DNA of 64,000 nucleotides from Verrucomicrobiaceae bacterium (GTDB taxonomy: Bacteria > Verrucomicrobiota > Verrucomicrobiia > Verrucomicrobiales > Verrucomicrobiaceae): positions 45,014 through 109,013 of the forward strand of contig JAIXZA010000174.1 in the NCBI GenBank assembly GCA_027489965.1. Reading direction: 5' to 3'. The stretch's first letter is position 1; each line of letters opens with the position of its first letter. The translations under genes were made by a program, and so were the position numbers. Under the pieces are notes generated by a model. It had not been told where the DNA came from. It ran no database searches and saw nothing but the letters and a program-made list of their open reading frames with translations. Shown here piece by piece: positions 17,561 through 26,450 of the stretch.

Positions 17561-18346
17561 ATGAAGATCAACCACCTCACACTCCTCTCGGCAGCCGTCT
17601 TGATGACCGCCTGTAAACCTGCCGCTGAAACTCCGGCAACTGCAACAACTCCTGCCGCAGCGACCCCCACGGCACCAGCCGCAGCAGCACCAGCATCGGT
17701 GACCGCAGCAGTTACGCCTGAAGGCTACACCTCCATGTTCAATGGCACAGACCTCACGGGTTGGAAAGCCAATGACGAAGTTCCTGGCTGCTTCACCGTG
17801 GAAAACGGCACTCTAAAAGTCAGCGGTGGCCGTGCCCATATCTTTTACACAGGCCCCAATGGAGACGCCAACTTCAAAAGCTTTGAACTCAGAGCCAAAG
17901 TAAAGACCACCGCAGGTTCCAATGGTGGCGTTTATTTCCACACTCAGTTTCAAGAAAAAGGCTGGCCTGATCTCGGTTACGAATGCCAGGTCAATAGCAC
18001 CCATACCGATCCAAAAAAAACCGGCAGCCTCTATGGAGTCATCAATATTCTGGCCCTGCTTCCTGACCAAAAAGAACCTCAAGGTGGCACTCATATCCGT
18101 GTCCCAGCTGCTCCAAGCAAAGATGACGAATGGTTCGACTACGTGATCCGTGTGGAAGGTAAACACATCACCCTCAAGGTGAATGGTGAGACCACAGTCG
18201 ACTTCACAGAGCCAGAAGGCTGGGATCCAGCAACAGCCCTGAAGGGCATGCCCGGCCGTAAACTCAGCTCAGGCACCATTGCCATTCAGGGGCATGACCC
18301 AAAGAGCACCTGCTACTATAAAGATCTGTTCATCAAAGCTCTCTAA
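17561..18346 (+). CDS. DUF1080 lipoprotein (3-keto-disaccharide hydrolase-like domain)
   Basis: A 261-residue predicted lipoprotein. The signal MKINHLTLLSAAVLMTACK ends in a lipobox-like LMTAC (Cys18). An Ala/Thr/Pro-rich linker follows (about 20-50), then a single concanavalin-like beta-jelly-roll of the DUF1080/PF06439 family (FNGTDLTGWK, SNGGVYFHTQF, GYECQV, and a final SSGTIAIQGHDP). The family is greatly expanded in Verrucomicrobia and Planctomycetes, and members hydrolyse 3-keto-glucosides or bind glycans. The open frame extends upstream across the tRNA and is rejected. It sits alone between a tRNA and a strong hairpin. Confidence 0.92.
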   Translation: MKINHLTLLSAAVLMTACKPAAETPATATTPAAATPTAPAAAAPASVTAAVTPEGYTSMFNGTDLTGWKANDEVPGCFTVENGTLKVSGGRAHIFYTGPNGDANFKSFELRAKVKTTAGSNGGVYFHTQFQEKGWPDLGYECQVNSTHTDPKKTGSLYGVINILALLPDQKEPQGGTHIRVPAAPSKDDEWFDYVIRVEGKHITLKVNGETTVDFTEPEGWDPATALKGMPGRKLSSGTIAIQGHDPKSTCYYKDLFIKAL

Positions 18347-18354
18347 CTCAATCA

Positions 18355-18383
18355 ATGGGAACAGAGATCGACTCTGTTCCCAT
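18355..18383 (+). promoter_or_regulatory. Perfect 12-bp hairpin without a U-tract
   Basis: ATGGGAACAGAG at 18355-18366 and its exact complement at 18372-18383 surround a 5-nt loop. No T-run follows, so it is not a classic intrinsic terminator. It could protect the 3' end of the DUF1080 mRNA or act with a factor-dependent terminator. It lies 47 nt before hslO. Confidence 0.55.
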
Positions 18384-18429
18384 CATTATGATCCCAGGCT
18401 GAAAAGCCTATGCTACGCACTGTAAATCC

Positions 18430-19218
18430 ATGCCATCCGCCGATCTAGCCCCCGCTGAAATTCGCTGTTACTTTGTGCGTCAGAGGAACTGCCTGCTCGT
18501 GCGCGGCAAGTTCAGCGACCTCTACATGGACTATTACCTGCATTTCATGCAGCATGGCATCAAGCACCCAGAGCGCCTCGACATGATGCTCAAGGAAGCT
18601 GTCGCCGGAATGGCCCTTCACCTGGCCTCTCGTCCCCATGATGAAATCTGCGCTTGGACGATCAATCTAAATGATCCACTGATGAACCTCTTTGTCACTG
18701 GCGGAACCAAGACCGGACGCGTGGTCGGACGAATCTTCACGGAAGACGTGCGGGACACCGGTAAATGCTTGTTCATCACGCAAACGACCCGCTTCGGCCT
18801 TCAACCGCAGCAAAGCATGATCGAGTTTCATGGCTCTGACATGCTATCTGCCATCGAGCAATTTTACTCTCAAAGCGAACAACGCCTGACGCGTATCTTC
18901 CGCCTAGCTAACGAAGACTTCGTGCAAATTTCAGCCGAGCCAGATGCCGATGAAGAATGGCTCAATGCCCTCACGGATGAGAACATCCTGACTCTGGATC
19001 GTGACGAACAGCTCTCTCTTTTAGAAACGCGTCACTATGTGTTCGACTGCGGCTGCACTGTGGATCGCTTATTCCCTATGCTGACACGTTTGTCCGAAGA
19101 AGACATGGATTACGTTTTCGCCGACGGTGTGGCCAAGATTACCTGCCCCCGCTGTGGTGCCAAATTTGATCCGACTCGTGAAACCTTTGATGCCTGGAAG
19201 GCAAGCCAACCAGCATGA
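18430..19218 (+). CDS. hslO: Hsp33-type redox-regulated chaperone
   Basis: A 262-residue cytoplasmic holdase. The N-terminal substrate-binding domain shows the family pattern (RNCLLVRGKFSDLY; an SMIEFHGSD region). The C-terminal redox switch holds the four zinc cysteines as CGC (207, 209) and CPRC (239, 242), the Hsp33 CxC/CxxC spacing. On oxidation these release zinc and the protein becomes an active holdase. The N-terminal domain is somewhat divergent from E. coli HslO. Its last four bases overlap the start of the IscA-type gene (ATGA), so translation is coupled. This is the head of an operon dealing with oxidative stress and Fe-S biogenesis. Confidence 0.85.
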   Translation: MPSADLAPAEIRCYFVRQRNCLLVRGKFSDLYMDYYLHFMQHGIKHPERLDMMLKEAVAGMALHLASRPHDEICAWTINLNDPLMNLFVTGGTKTGRVVGRIFTEDVRDTGKCLFITQTTRFGLQPQQSMIEFHGSDMLSAIEQFYSQSEQRLTRIFRLANEDFVQISAEPDADEEWLNALTDENILTLDRDEQLSLLETRHYVFDCGCTVDRLFPMLTRLSEEDMDYVFADGVAKITCPRCGAKFDPTRETFDAWKASQPA

Positions 19219-19583
19219 CCGCGACTCCTCCTAATTTTAAGATCGGCAATGAGAAGCTCATCAAGATCCTACCCAATGCCGCCAACAAGCTTACCAGCCT
19301 GCTGACCAAGCAAGGGCGCTCTGAAAATGGTGCTCTGCGTGTCGCTGTGGTCGGCGGCGGCTGCTCAGGCCTGCAATACAAAATGGATCTCGTCGATGGC
19401 CCAGCTAACCGCGACATCATGGTCATCTCCAGTGAAGTACGCGTCGTGATTGATCCCAAAAGCGCACTCTTCGTTAGTGGGTCTGAGCTAGACTACAGCG
19501 ACGACCTTCAGCAAGGCGGATTCAAGGTGAAGAACCCCAACGCCATCGTCACCTGCTCCTGCGGTGAAAGCTTCGCAGCGTAA
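19215..19583 (+). CDS. A-type iron-sulfur cluster carrier (IscA/ErpA/SufA family)
   Basis: A 122-residue protein with the three conserved cysteines of A-type carriers: Cys50 in VVGGGCSGLQY and Cys114/Cys116 in CSCGESF. It receives [4Fe-4S] or [2Fe-2S] clusters from the scaffold and passes them to apo-proteins. The exact subfamily (IscA, ErpA or SufA) cannot be decided. It overlaps hslO by 4 nt and is followed 5 nt later by the J-domain gene. No IscU, IscS or SUF genes are in the window. Confidence 0.95.
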   Translation: MTATPPNFKIGNEKLIKILPNAANKLTSLLTKQGRSENGALRVAVVGGGCSGLQYKMDLVDGPANRDIMVISSEVRVVIDPKSALFVSGSELDYSDDLQQGGFKVKNPNAIVTCSCGESFAA

Positions 19584-19588
19584 GCATC

Positions 19589-20155
19589 ATGACGGATTTC
19601 TTTGCCCTCCTGTCGCTGCCACCGCGCGCCGTTTTAGATGAGGAAACCTTGCAGCAAGCCTACCTCAGCGCCACTCGCCTAGCCCACCCTGATCAGACTA
19701 GTGGGGATGCCTCTCTGAGTAGCGATCTGAACGCTGCTCTCGAGACCTTAAAGTCACCCGTGACACGATTAAAGCATCTCGTGGAGAAGCACTCCCAGAC
19801 CGCCTGGCGCGCCGTGCCGCTGGAGCCAGCACTCATGAGCCTGTTTGAAAAACTGGGCCCACTACTGCAACTCAGCACTCAGTTTTTGACCCGCAAGGAT
19901 GCCGCGACGAGCGCCCTGGCCAAAGCCCTCCTTTCCAGTGAAGAAATGCGGCTGCGCGAGTCCCTGGAAGCCCTGAATGAAGAGATCGAAGTACTCTGGC
20001 AGCAGCTCGAATCCTCTCTTCCCGCCTGCGATCAGCGCATTGATCTAGGAGATGCCAGTGTGTGGTCAGATCTCCAAGCCCTCCAGGCCAAATTTTCCTA
20101 CCTCGCCAAATGGCGCTCACAAATTCGCGAAAAGCTTCTCGGATTGATGCTTTAA
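19589..20155 (+). CDS. hscB: J-domain co-chaperone, HscB-like
   Basis: A 188-residue protein with an N-terminal J domain carrying HPD at 33-35 and a helical C-terminal domain as in HscB, the co-chaperone that brings scaffold-bound clusters to HscA/DnaK. Neighbouring an A-type Fe-S carrier supports the HscB reading over a generic DnaJ. The zinc-finger and G/F regions of DnaJ are absent. HscA itself is not nearby. The gene's last 4 nt overlap the end of the convergent adenylate cyclase gene. Confidence 0.8.
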   Translation: MTDFFALLSLPPRAVLDEETLQQAYLSATRLAHPDQTSGDASLSSDLNAALETLKSPVTRLKHLVEKHSQTAWRAVPLEPALMSLFEKLGPLLQLSTQFLTRKDAATSALAKALLSSEEMRLRESLEALNEEIEVLWQQLESSLPACDQRIDLGDASVWSDLQALQAKFSYLAKWRSQIREKLLGLML

Positions 20156-22035
20156 GCCATCAGAATACGATGCGGCTGAATGGACTCTGAAAAGCCCTTC
20201 AAATGCATGGCAGGCAGAGGCTCAGTCATGATGTGCTTGGCCAAATCGGCGACCGTTTCCGCATCAGCAATGACTTCGCCTGCATGAGCGATGCCACAAA
20301 GACGTGATGCCAAATTCACGCGATGCCCGAGCACGGTATAGCTCAAACGCTGTTCAGAGCCCATGCAGCCCGCCACCACATTACCACTGGCCAGACCGAT
20401 GCCAATTTCCAAAGGATGCTTCGAAGTCAGATTAAGTTCACGACGCCTCAACATCATCGCCTGAGAACATTCGACAGCACGCTGTGCGTCGTTTCCAGTG
20501 CTCACGGGGGCACCAAACAGGACCATAATGAGATCCCCGACAAATTTATCGACAATGCCACCATGCTCATAGGCAACCTCCGTGAGAGCCGTCATGTGCT
20601 CATTCAATAACTCGATCACGTCATGCGGCTGCATATGCTCTGTTAAAGCGGTGAAACCTCGGATGTCGCAGAAAAGCATGGTGACGTCCCGCAATTCACC
20701 GCTTAGCGCTTCACGGTTTTCTATTAAGCGCTCAGCCACACTGCGATCAGCGACCGCATTGAGCACACTGCGGTATTTTTCCTGAAGAGCCAAGCCCGCG
20801 GCCATCTCATTGAAGGATTGTGAGACACGTCCCATCTCATCCCGCGTCACTGGTACCCGGACATCGTAGTTTCCTCGCTCAATTTCGTGAGTCGCTGCCA
20901 CCAGCTGACTCACAGGACCAGACAAACTGCGTGACGTGATTGTGATCAGCACTAGCGCGATCCCCAGAGCCACGATTCCAACCGCAATGCCACTTCGGCG
21001 AAGATCCCTGATTTCAGCCTCCAAAGGAGCTAGAGAAAAGAAATTCACCTGAGTTGCCTGAGGAAAGGGACTCTCTGGGTTTAGCACCCGATAGATCAAC
21101 TGGTGCTTCACGCCGCGGATGGGCACGACTATCTCTTTTTTATCCTTATCTGACTTCGCTAAAGAATCTGTCACAGCTTTGGCCACGATGCTTTTTTGAT
21201 CCTCTGGCACCGTGGTCGAAACCAGCTTACCCTCCACCAAAATACCGCCCATGATCTCCCCAAACTCACTACGCTTCGTCTGCTCAAAGAGGGCACGATC
21301 CGCCATTGCAGGCAGAGGCAGACCAAAGGCAAAAGCCCCGAGAAAAGCTTTCGTCTCAGGATCACGCAACGGCGTGACAAAGACTTCCCTGACCTGATCC
21401 GAGCGCCGCTCACCGGAGTCCATCAAAAGATACCCAATCTGCTGTTCGGTTAAGATTTCTGCAAACTGACGATTGCTCAGCCAAGGCATCTTCGACGACT
21501 TGCGGCCAACATGATCAGCCGACCCAGCGCGCGGACGTTGATTCAAAACAAATTCACCCTTGGCATCTATCAGCGCGATGAAAGGCGCGGTCAGACCGCC
21601 ACCAATTGCAGGTGAACGACCGACCTCTTTAGACTCCTCCTTTTTGATTTCAGGCGGCGCATTCAGGGGTCGCAATCCAGTGACGCCAGCTTTTTTTGGG
21701 GACTGTCCGAACTCATTTTGCAGACGCTCCTGTGCCAGACTTTCCAACAACGGCCTCAAAATAAAAACGGTCTTCAGATAATCTGCCGTCTTCATGCTAG
21801 AGATGATTTCAGAATTCTTAGCCACCTTCTCCAGCACGGATGATAGCGCCTCTTGACGCTTACTTTTGGCCTGAGTCAGACCCGCGATCTGGTTTTCAAA
21901 CTGCTCCTCAAACAGCTTCCGATAAGTCGCGCTAAATTTCCATTCGGAGAGAATCAATGCCACCACCACCACGCCTGCCACAATGGGAAAGATGGAAAGG
22001 ATGAGCTTTGCCCGAAAGGTGGAAAAAAACTTCAT
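20152..22035 (-). CDS. Membrane-bound class III adenylate/guanylate cyclase with HAMP domain
   Basis: A 627-residue receptor cyclase. An N-terminal membrane segment (about 11-31), a large periplasmic sensor (about 32-345, CHASE/dCache-like length but not clearly one family), a second membrane segment (about 348-370) and HAMP (about 370-420) precede a class III cyclase domain. Metal-site motifs are FCDIRGF and DKFVGDL, and substrate-site motifs include GIGLASGNVVAGCMGS and YTVLGHRVNLASRL. It turns an envelope signal into cAMP (or cGMP), and base specificity is not decided here. It may link to the CRP-like inverted repeat seen at 12316. Divergent from murI. Confidence 0.92.
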   Translation of the reverse strand: MKFFSTFRAKLILSIFPIVAGVVVVALILSEWKFSATYRKLFEEQFENQIAGLTQAKSKRQEALSSVLEKVAKNSEIISSMKTADYLKTVFILRPLLESLAQERLQNEFGQSPKKAGVTGLRPLNAPPEIKKEESKEVGRSPAIGGGLTAPFIALIDAKGEFVLNQRPRAGSADHVGRKSSKMPWLSNRQFAEILTEQQIGYLLMDSGERRSDQVREVFVTPLRDPETKAFLGAFAFGLPLPAMADRALFEQTKRSEFGEIMGGILVEGKLVSTTVPEDQKSIVAKAVTDSLAKSDKDKKEIVVPIRGVKHQLIYRVLNPESPFPQATQVNFFSLAPLEAEIRDLRRSGIAVGIVALGIALVLITITSRSLSGPVSQLVAATHEIERGNYDVRVPVTRDEMGRVSQSFNEMAAGLALQEKYRSVLNAVADRSVAERLIENREALSGELRDVTMLFCDIRGFTALTEHMQPHDVIELLNEHMTALTEVAYEHGGIVDKFVGDLIMVLFGAPVSTGNDAQRAVECSQAMMLRRRELNLTSKHPLEIGIGLASGNVVAGCMGSEQRLSYTVLGHRVNLASRLCGIAHAGEVIADAETVADLAKHIMTEPLPAMHLKGFSESIQPHRILMA

Positions 22036-22207
22036 GCAGGAAAGAATCGACGGATGAGCAATCTACAACCCCACACTCAAGAAATAGTTTGTGCAGAATA
22101 AGATCCTCTCAGACAAAGAACGCTGTCTAGCGTTGCTATTTCGTGAAGATTCTTTTTCTTCTCACTGGCCACTTGCTCAATCGCCAGCCCGCGTTTCCTA
22201 TCACTCA

Positions 22208-23020
22208 ATGAGTTCTTCAGAATCCCAGCAGGCTGCCCTCGGCGTTTTCGACTCCGGCGTCGGCGGTCTAACCGTCGTCCGTGCGCTGCGTGAGCTGCTA
22301 CCTAATGAGTCCATCATTTATCTCGGTGATACTGCCCGTGTGCCCTACGGGTCTAAATCACCTGACACCATCCGCAGGTTCTCTGTCGAAGACACACAGT
22401 TCCTCGTCGGCCATGGCGTCAAAGCCGTCATCGTCGCCTGTAACACCGCCACAGCCCACGCCCTACCTCTATTGCAGGCCACATTCAGGGTGCCGATCAT
22501 CGGAGTTTTAGAGGCTGGGGTCGAAGCGACCCTCGCCGATCCACAGTGTGAGCGAGTCGGCATCATCGGCACCGCAGGCACCATCCGCAGTAGCGCCTAC
22601 CAATATGCCCTGGCCATGGGAAAGCCCGGCCTGCAAATTCACGCCGCCGCAACGCCACTACTTGTCCCCTTTGTCGAAGAAGGCTGGACAAATCACAACG
22701 CCTTGAAGCTCGTGCTCAAAGAGTACCTCAATCCCCTTCTCGCCAAAGGCATGGACACCCTCGTGCTAGGCTGCACGCACTACCCGCTGCTCATACCCGT
22801 GCTGCAAAAAATGCTCGGCAATAAAGTACGCCTCGTGGACAGCGCCAGCACCTGTGCCGCACACACCAAGCGCGTCCTCGAAGATCAACACCTCCTCCGT
22901 ACCGCTCGCAGCAAACCCACGCTGGAGATCTTCCTCACCGATCTCTCCGAACAGGCAGAAGCCATGGCCAAACGCTTCCTCGGCACCGACTTCGGTAAGG
23001 TGAAAAAAGCGACGTTGTAA
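22208..23020 (+). CDS. murI: Glutamate racemase
   Basis: A 270-residue cytoplasmic enzyme making D-glutamate for peptidoglycan. FDSGVGGLTVVR near the start and the two catalytic cysteines, Cys78 in VACNTATA and Cys189 in GCTHYPLL, define the family. The ATG at 22208 gives the normal length. The frame extends to 22091 without support. Presence of murI supports a conventional peptidoglycan wall. Converges with the FkbM methyltransferase gene. Confidence 0.97.
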   Translation: MSSSESQQAALGVFDSGVGGLTVVRALRELLPNESIIYLGDTARVPYGSKSPDTIRRFSVEDTQFLVGHGVKAVIVACNTATAHALPLLQATFRVPIIGVLEAGVEATLADPQCERVGIIGTAGTIRSSAYQYALAMGKPGLQIHAAATPLLVPFVEEGWTNHNALKLVLKEYLNPLLAKGMDTLVLGCTHYPLLIPVLQKMLGNKVRLVDSASTCAAHTKRVLEDQHLLRTARSKPTLEIFLTDLSEQAEAMAKRFLGTDFGKVKKATL

Positions 23021-23056
23021 TTGGGCTGATAGACTTCTCTAGGCGGCCCCAGAGGG

Positions 23057-23884
23057 TCAAGTAAAGACACACTTCATGCGCTTCAAGATCGCAAGAGGCT
23101 CTTGCAGAGCCACTAGATCCTCACACTCCTCAGAGACATAACCAGGCCGAACGCGCGTCAACAACCTCTGTTTGATCCCAGAAAACACCTGCATTCCGGC
23201 GTCCTCAAACTTCTGAATCAGATCCCCCGTCGTCCAACCTAACTTCTGAAAGTGGCTCTCATAGGACTCACAGTACACGCATTCCGTTCGGCGCAGCACC
23301 TCAGCAGCGCCGGAGAGCACCGCGACTTCGAAACCCTCCACATCAATCTTTAATAGCGATATCCGACCAAACTCCGCCGCTGCCTCGTCCAGCGTCGTGA
23401 CCGGCACTCGGATCCCCTCCCCCTCCTTCGCCACCGAGTTCTGATCATCAGACCTTTCATCTGAGAACCAGAGCTCCCCAATCGCATCTCCCAGCGCCAT
23501 ATTCACAGGCGTCACATTAGACACACCATTGAGCGCTAAATTTCCCTGAAGGTATCCAAAAATCCTGGGGTGAGGCTCCAGAGCCAGCACCTGCCCCCGC
23601 CCTACACGTAGCGCCGAAGCGATACTCAGGCTGCCGATATTCGCACCCACATCCACCACATCATCACCTTCACGCAGGTAATCGTCCAAAAAAGCCACAT
23701 CATCCTTCCGGTCCTCTGGATCAATCCAAAGTGAAGCCGACAACGACGAAGGGAAAAATCTCAATCGAAATCCACCCTGCGGAATAAACAGCAGTTTCGA
23801 AAGTCCCGTGCGCATGAGAAGCCGTGAAATGAGAAACTTCAAAGGATGATTCTGAGCGCGCAGGATGGTGAAGTAACGGTGCAT
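23057..23884 (-). CDS. FkbM-family SAM-dependent methyltransferase
   Basis: A 275-residue class I methyltransferase of the FkbM family. The SAM-binding motif is VVDVGANIGSLS (Asp78 region), followed by ALEPHP and the family-typical LLKIDVEGFE. Such enzymes O-methylate sugars or polyketides, often in exopolysaccharide or LPS pathways. The N-terminus has several hydrophobic residues but no clear signal. It lies 81 nt downstream of the FtsX-type permease on the same strand, and co-transcription is possible. Substrate unknown. Confidence 0.88.
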   Translation of the reverse strand: MHRYFTILRAQNHPLKFLISRLLMRTGLSKLLFIPQGGFRLRFFPSSLSASLWIDPEDRKDDVAFLDDYLREGDDVVDVGANIGSLSIASALRVGRGQVLALEPHPRIFGYLQGNLALNGVSNVTPVNMALGDAIGELWFSDERSDDQNSVAKEGEGIRVPVTTLDEAAAEFGRISLLKIDVEGFEVAVLSGAAEVLRRTECVYCESYESHFQKLGWTTGDLIQKFEDAGMQVFSGIKQRLLTRVRPGYVSEECEDLVALQEPLAILKRMKCVFT

Positions 23885-23916
23885 AAGAGAGCTTCCAGCA
23901 GAAAGCTATCCGCACC

Positions 23917-23929
23917 ACAGGACTCCTGT
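23917..23929. promoter_or_regulatory. Short perfect palindrome upstream of the FkbM gene
   Basis: ACAGGA and TCCTGT arms flank a single central base, 33 nt before the start codon. Could be a repressor site. Not supported by a second copy in the window. Confidence 0.2.
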
Positions 23930-23965
23930 CAATGTGCAGCTAATCGTTTGTCAGGCTTCCTCTGA

Positions 23966-26350
23966 TCACTCCCGCGCTTTCAGCACGCCGACCATGTCGA
24001 GCTTGCTAAGCATCCGGCTAACAACCCAAAAGCAGGCGGCGGCGGCAGCCAGCACCACGAGGATGGCCACGCTGAAAGTACGCCCGCTGATGACCAGTGG
24101 AAGGCGCACCGTTTCCGTGCTGATCGCACTGATAATAAAGGTAGCCAAAGCGCGACCAAACAACAAACCTAACGGTAAAGCCGCCAGCACGAGCAATGTC
24201 AGCTCTCCCAACAATACACCGCTGACCTCCCGCTGGGTAAAACCAATGACACGCAGCGTGGCTAAATCACGGCTGCGCTCGCTGAGAGCGATGCGGGCAC
24301 TGTTATAAACGACTCCAAAGGCCACAATCACGGCAAGCACCAAGTATAGACGGCGAATGATGCCGATACTCTCACCCGTGGTGCTGCGAAAGGCCTCCAG
24401 CTGATCTTTTTTGACAATCGTCACTGCAATGCGCGGCGTCTTCTTCACCTTTTGCGTGAACTCAGACCAGTGCGCATTATCCACACTCAGATAGGCTCCA
24501 TTGATCGACGGCCCCTCACGCATCAGGCGACGGAGCGCATCCAGATCCATGTAGGCAGACACTCCGGTAAAGTCCTGCATCAGTCCACGAATGGCCACGT
24601 TTAACTGCGGTCGCTGCGCCTCCAACACAGAAACCTGCACTTCTTCCCCCAGCCTAGCACCCAGGACCTCAGCCAGTTTATCCGACATGATGAGCCCCTC
24701 ATCCGGTAGATCGATCCGACGCCCCTGAATATCTAACAAACGATTCAATCGACTGTTCTTCGGCAGTCCCGTGATCGCCAACTTCCGCACATGATGACCA
24801 AAGCGTATCCTCGCCTGCACAGAGCGGATCGGCTCAGCATAAGTCACACCAGGGAGATGCTCCAGATCATGCAGCGCCGCTCCAGAGCCTGGTTCAATCA
24901 GAAAAGCGATCACGTCCTGGCGCTGCACATCATTCCACTGATAGGTCAGTAAGTGGTCGATGCTGTCCTGCATGGACCCTGGCAGAACCATCAGGCCCGT
25001 AGCCAAAGCCAACCCTGCCATAGTGAAAATGGACTGCCACGGACGACGTTCGATGTTTCTCAGTGCCATGCGGAAGGTCGGGGTGAACCAGCGTGTCAGG
25101 CCCATGCGCTCCAGCAGGCTCGGTTTAAAATCCGTCGGCGGCTCTGGCCGCATCGCCTCAGCAGGCGGCAGTTTCACCGCCATCCAGACCACACTCAACA
25201 CGCCCAGGAAGGAAGCACCCGCACTCACCACAAGAGCGATACCCACCGCACTCCAATCCATGATGAAGCGCAGCTCTGGGAAGCGGAAAAACAGTTCATA
25301 CATGGAGATCAGTCCACCGCCCATGAACCGGCCACCGATGCCACCCAGCGTGGAACCCACCCCGACGATCACCATGGCAAAGCTAAGGTAATGTCGCCCC
25401 ACCTGCCAGGACGAATAACCCAGCGCCTTTAATTGCGCGATCTGCTCCCTTTGCAGCCTAACCAATCTTGCCAAAACTGAGTTCACCATGAAGGCCGCCA
25501 CACTCAGGAATACGACCGGATACACCATGGACAGCGCATTCAGCACCCTCAGCTCATCATCCAGCCGAGCAGCACTGGCGTGATCTCTGCGTGTAAAAGC
25601 CCCACCAGCACCATACCGACTGAGCAACCGATCCAACTCCTGAATCACAGGCCCAGCCTCGGCACCAGGAGACAGATCGATGCAGAAATCATTGAAAGCC
25701 CCGTCCATGTTATAGGCCACGGCCAGGGAGCGATAATTCATCCAAAAGACACCAAAGCGCTTATTGTCAGGCAGCGTCTCACCAGCGCGTGCTTCAAAGA
25801 CAAACTCCGGTGACAGACCGATCCCCGTGATCTCCAATGTATCGCGCCTACCATTGATGATAGCCGTCACCGTATCTCCAGGCCGCAGCCCATGCGCCAG
25901 AGCAAAGGCCTCACTAGCGATCGCCTCACGCCGTGCGCCAGGGCGTGGCAAGCGACCCGTACGCAGAAAGATCTGATTGATCACCGGCATCTCCCCATCC
26001 TCAGGCAGAGAGACCAGATGCCCCGTGCAAGTGGCCTCCACACCAGGCAGATCCAGCACCGCATCCAGAACTACCCGCGTCTCTACCGCAGCTACACCAG
26101 GAACCTCCGACATGCGTTCTTTCAGCGACCACGGTGCCCGTTTCAGCGACCCAAAAATATCCGCCATCCGGTAGGTCTGGTAATAAGCATCGCGTGTGCC
26201 TTCCAGAGTAAGGATCAGACTCCGCGTCATGATCATCATAGCCAGACCACAAGCCATCACCAACCCCACCGCCACCACCTGCCCCTTCATGCGACCAAGA
26301 TCGCGGAACAGTTTCAGGTCTAGTGGAGTGAGCATCGTGACAGATATCAT
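23966..26350 (-). CDS. ABC transporter permease with two FtsX/MacB-type domains
   Basis: A 794-residue inner-membrane protein. A first span near residues 23-48 is followed by a large periplasmic (MacB-PCD-like) domain, a three-span FtsX core (about 265-390), another span (about 440-465), a second periplasmic domain, and a final three-span FtsX core (about 675-790). This is the fused double-FtsX layout of type VII/LolCDE-MacB-like permeases that transfer lipids, lipoproteins or drugs by mechanotransmission. No ATP-binding subunit lies next to it, so the partner ATPase must be elsewhere. Start could be M1 or M6. Cargo unknown. Confidence 0.9.
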   Translation of the reverse strand: MISVTMLTPLDLKLFRDLGRMKGQVVAVGLVMACGLAMMIMTRSLILTLEGTRDAYYQTYRMADIFGSLKRAPWSLKERMSEVPGVAAVETRVVLDAVLDLPGVEATCTGHLVSLPEDGEMPVINQIFLRTGRLPRPGARREAIASEAFALAHGLRPGDTVTAIINGRRDTLEITGIGLSPEFVFEARAGETLPDNKRFGVFWMNYRSLAVAYNMDGAFNDFCIDLSPGAEAGPVIQELDRLLSRYGAGGAFTRRDHASAARLDDELRVLNALSMVYPVVFLSVAAFMVNSVLARLVRLQREQIAQLKALGYSSWQVGRHYLSFAMVIVGVGSTLGGIGGRFMGGGLISMYELFFRFPELRFIMDWSAVGIALVVSAGASFLGVLSVVWMAVKLPPAEAMRPEPPTDFKPSLLERMGLTRWFTPTFRMALRNIERRPWQSIFTMAGLALATGLMVLPGSMQDSIDHLLTYQWNDVQRQDVIAFLIEPGSGAALHDLEHLPGVTYAEPIRSVQARIRFGHHVRKLAITGLPKNSRLNRLLDIQGRRIDLPDEGLIMSDKLAEVLGARLGEEVQVSVLEAQRPQLNVAIRGLMQDFTGVSAYMDLDALRRLMREGPSINGAYLSVDNAHWSEFTQKVKKTPRIAVTIVKKDQLEAFRSTTGESIGIIRRLYLVLAVIVAFGVVYNSARIALSERSRDLATLRVIGFTQREVSGVLLGELTLLVLAALPLGLLFGRALATFIISAISTETVRLPLVISGRTFSVAILVVLAAAAACFWVVSRMLSKLDMVGVLKARE

Positions 26351-26450
26351 GGCGTGCTTAGCTCAGATCTCAAGTCAGCAGCATGATCGACTGCTCTCGA
26401 TTGGTGAAAGCCGATGGAATTGAAAATCTCCGCTCCTGCTCTCAATCACC

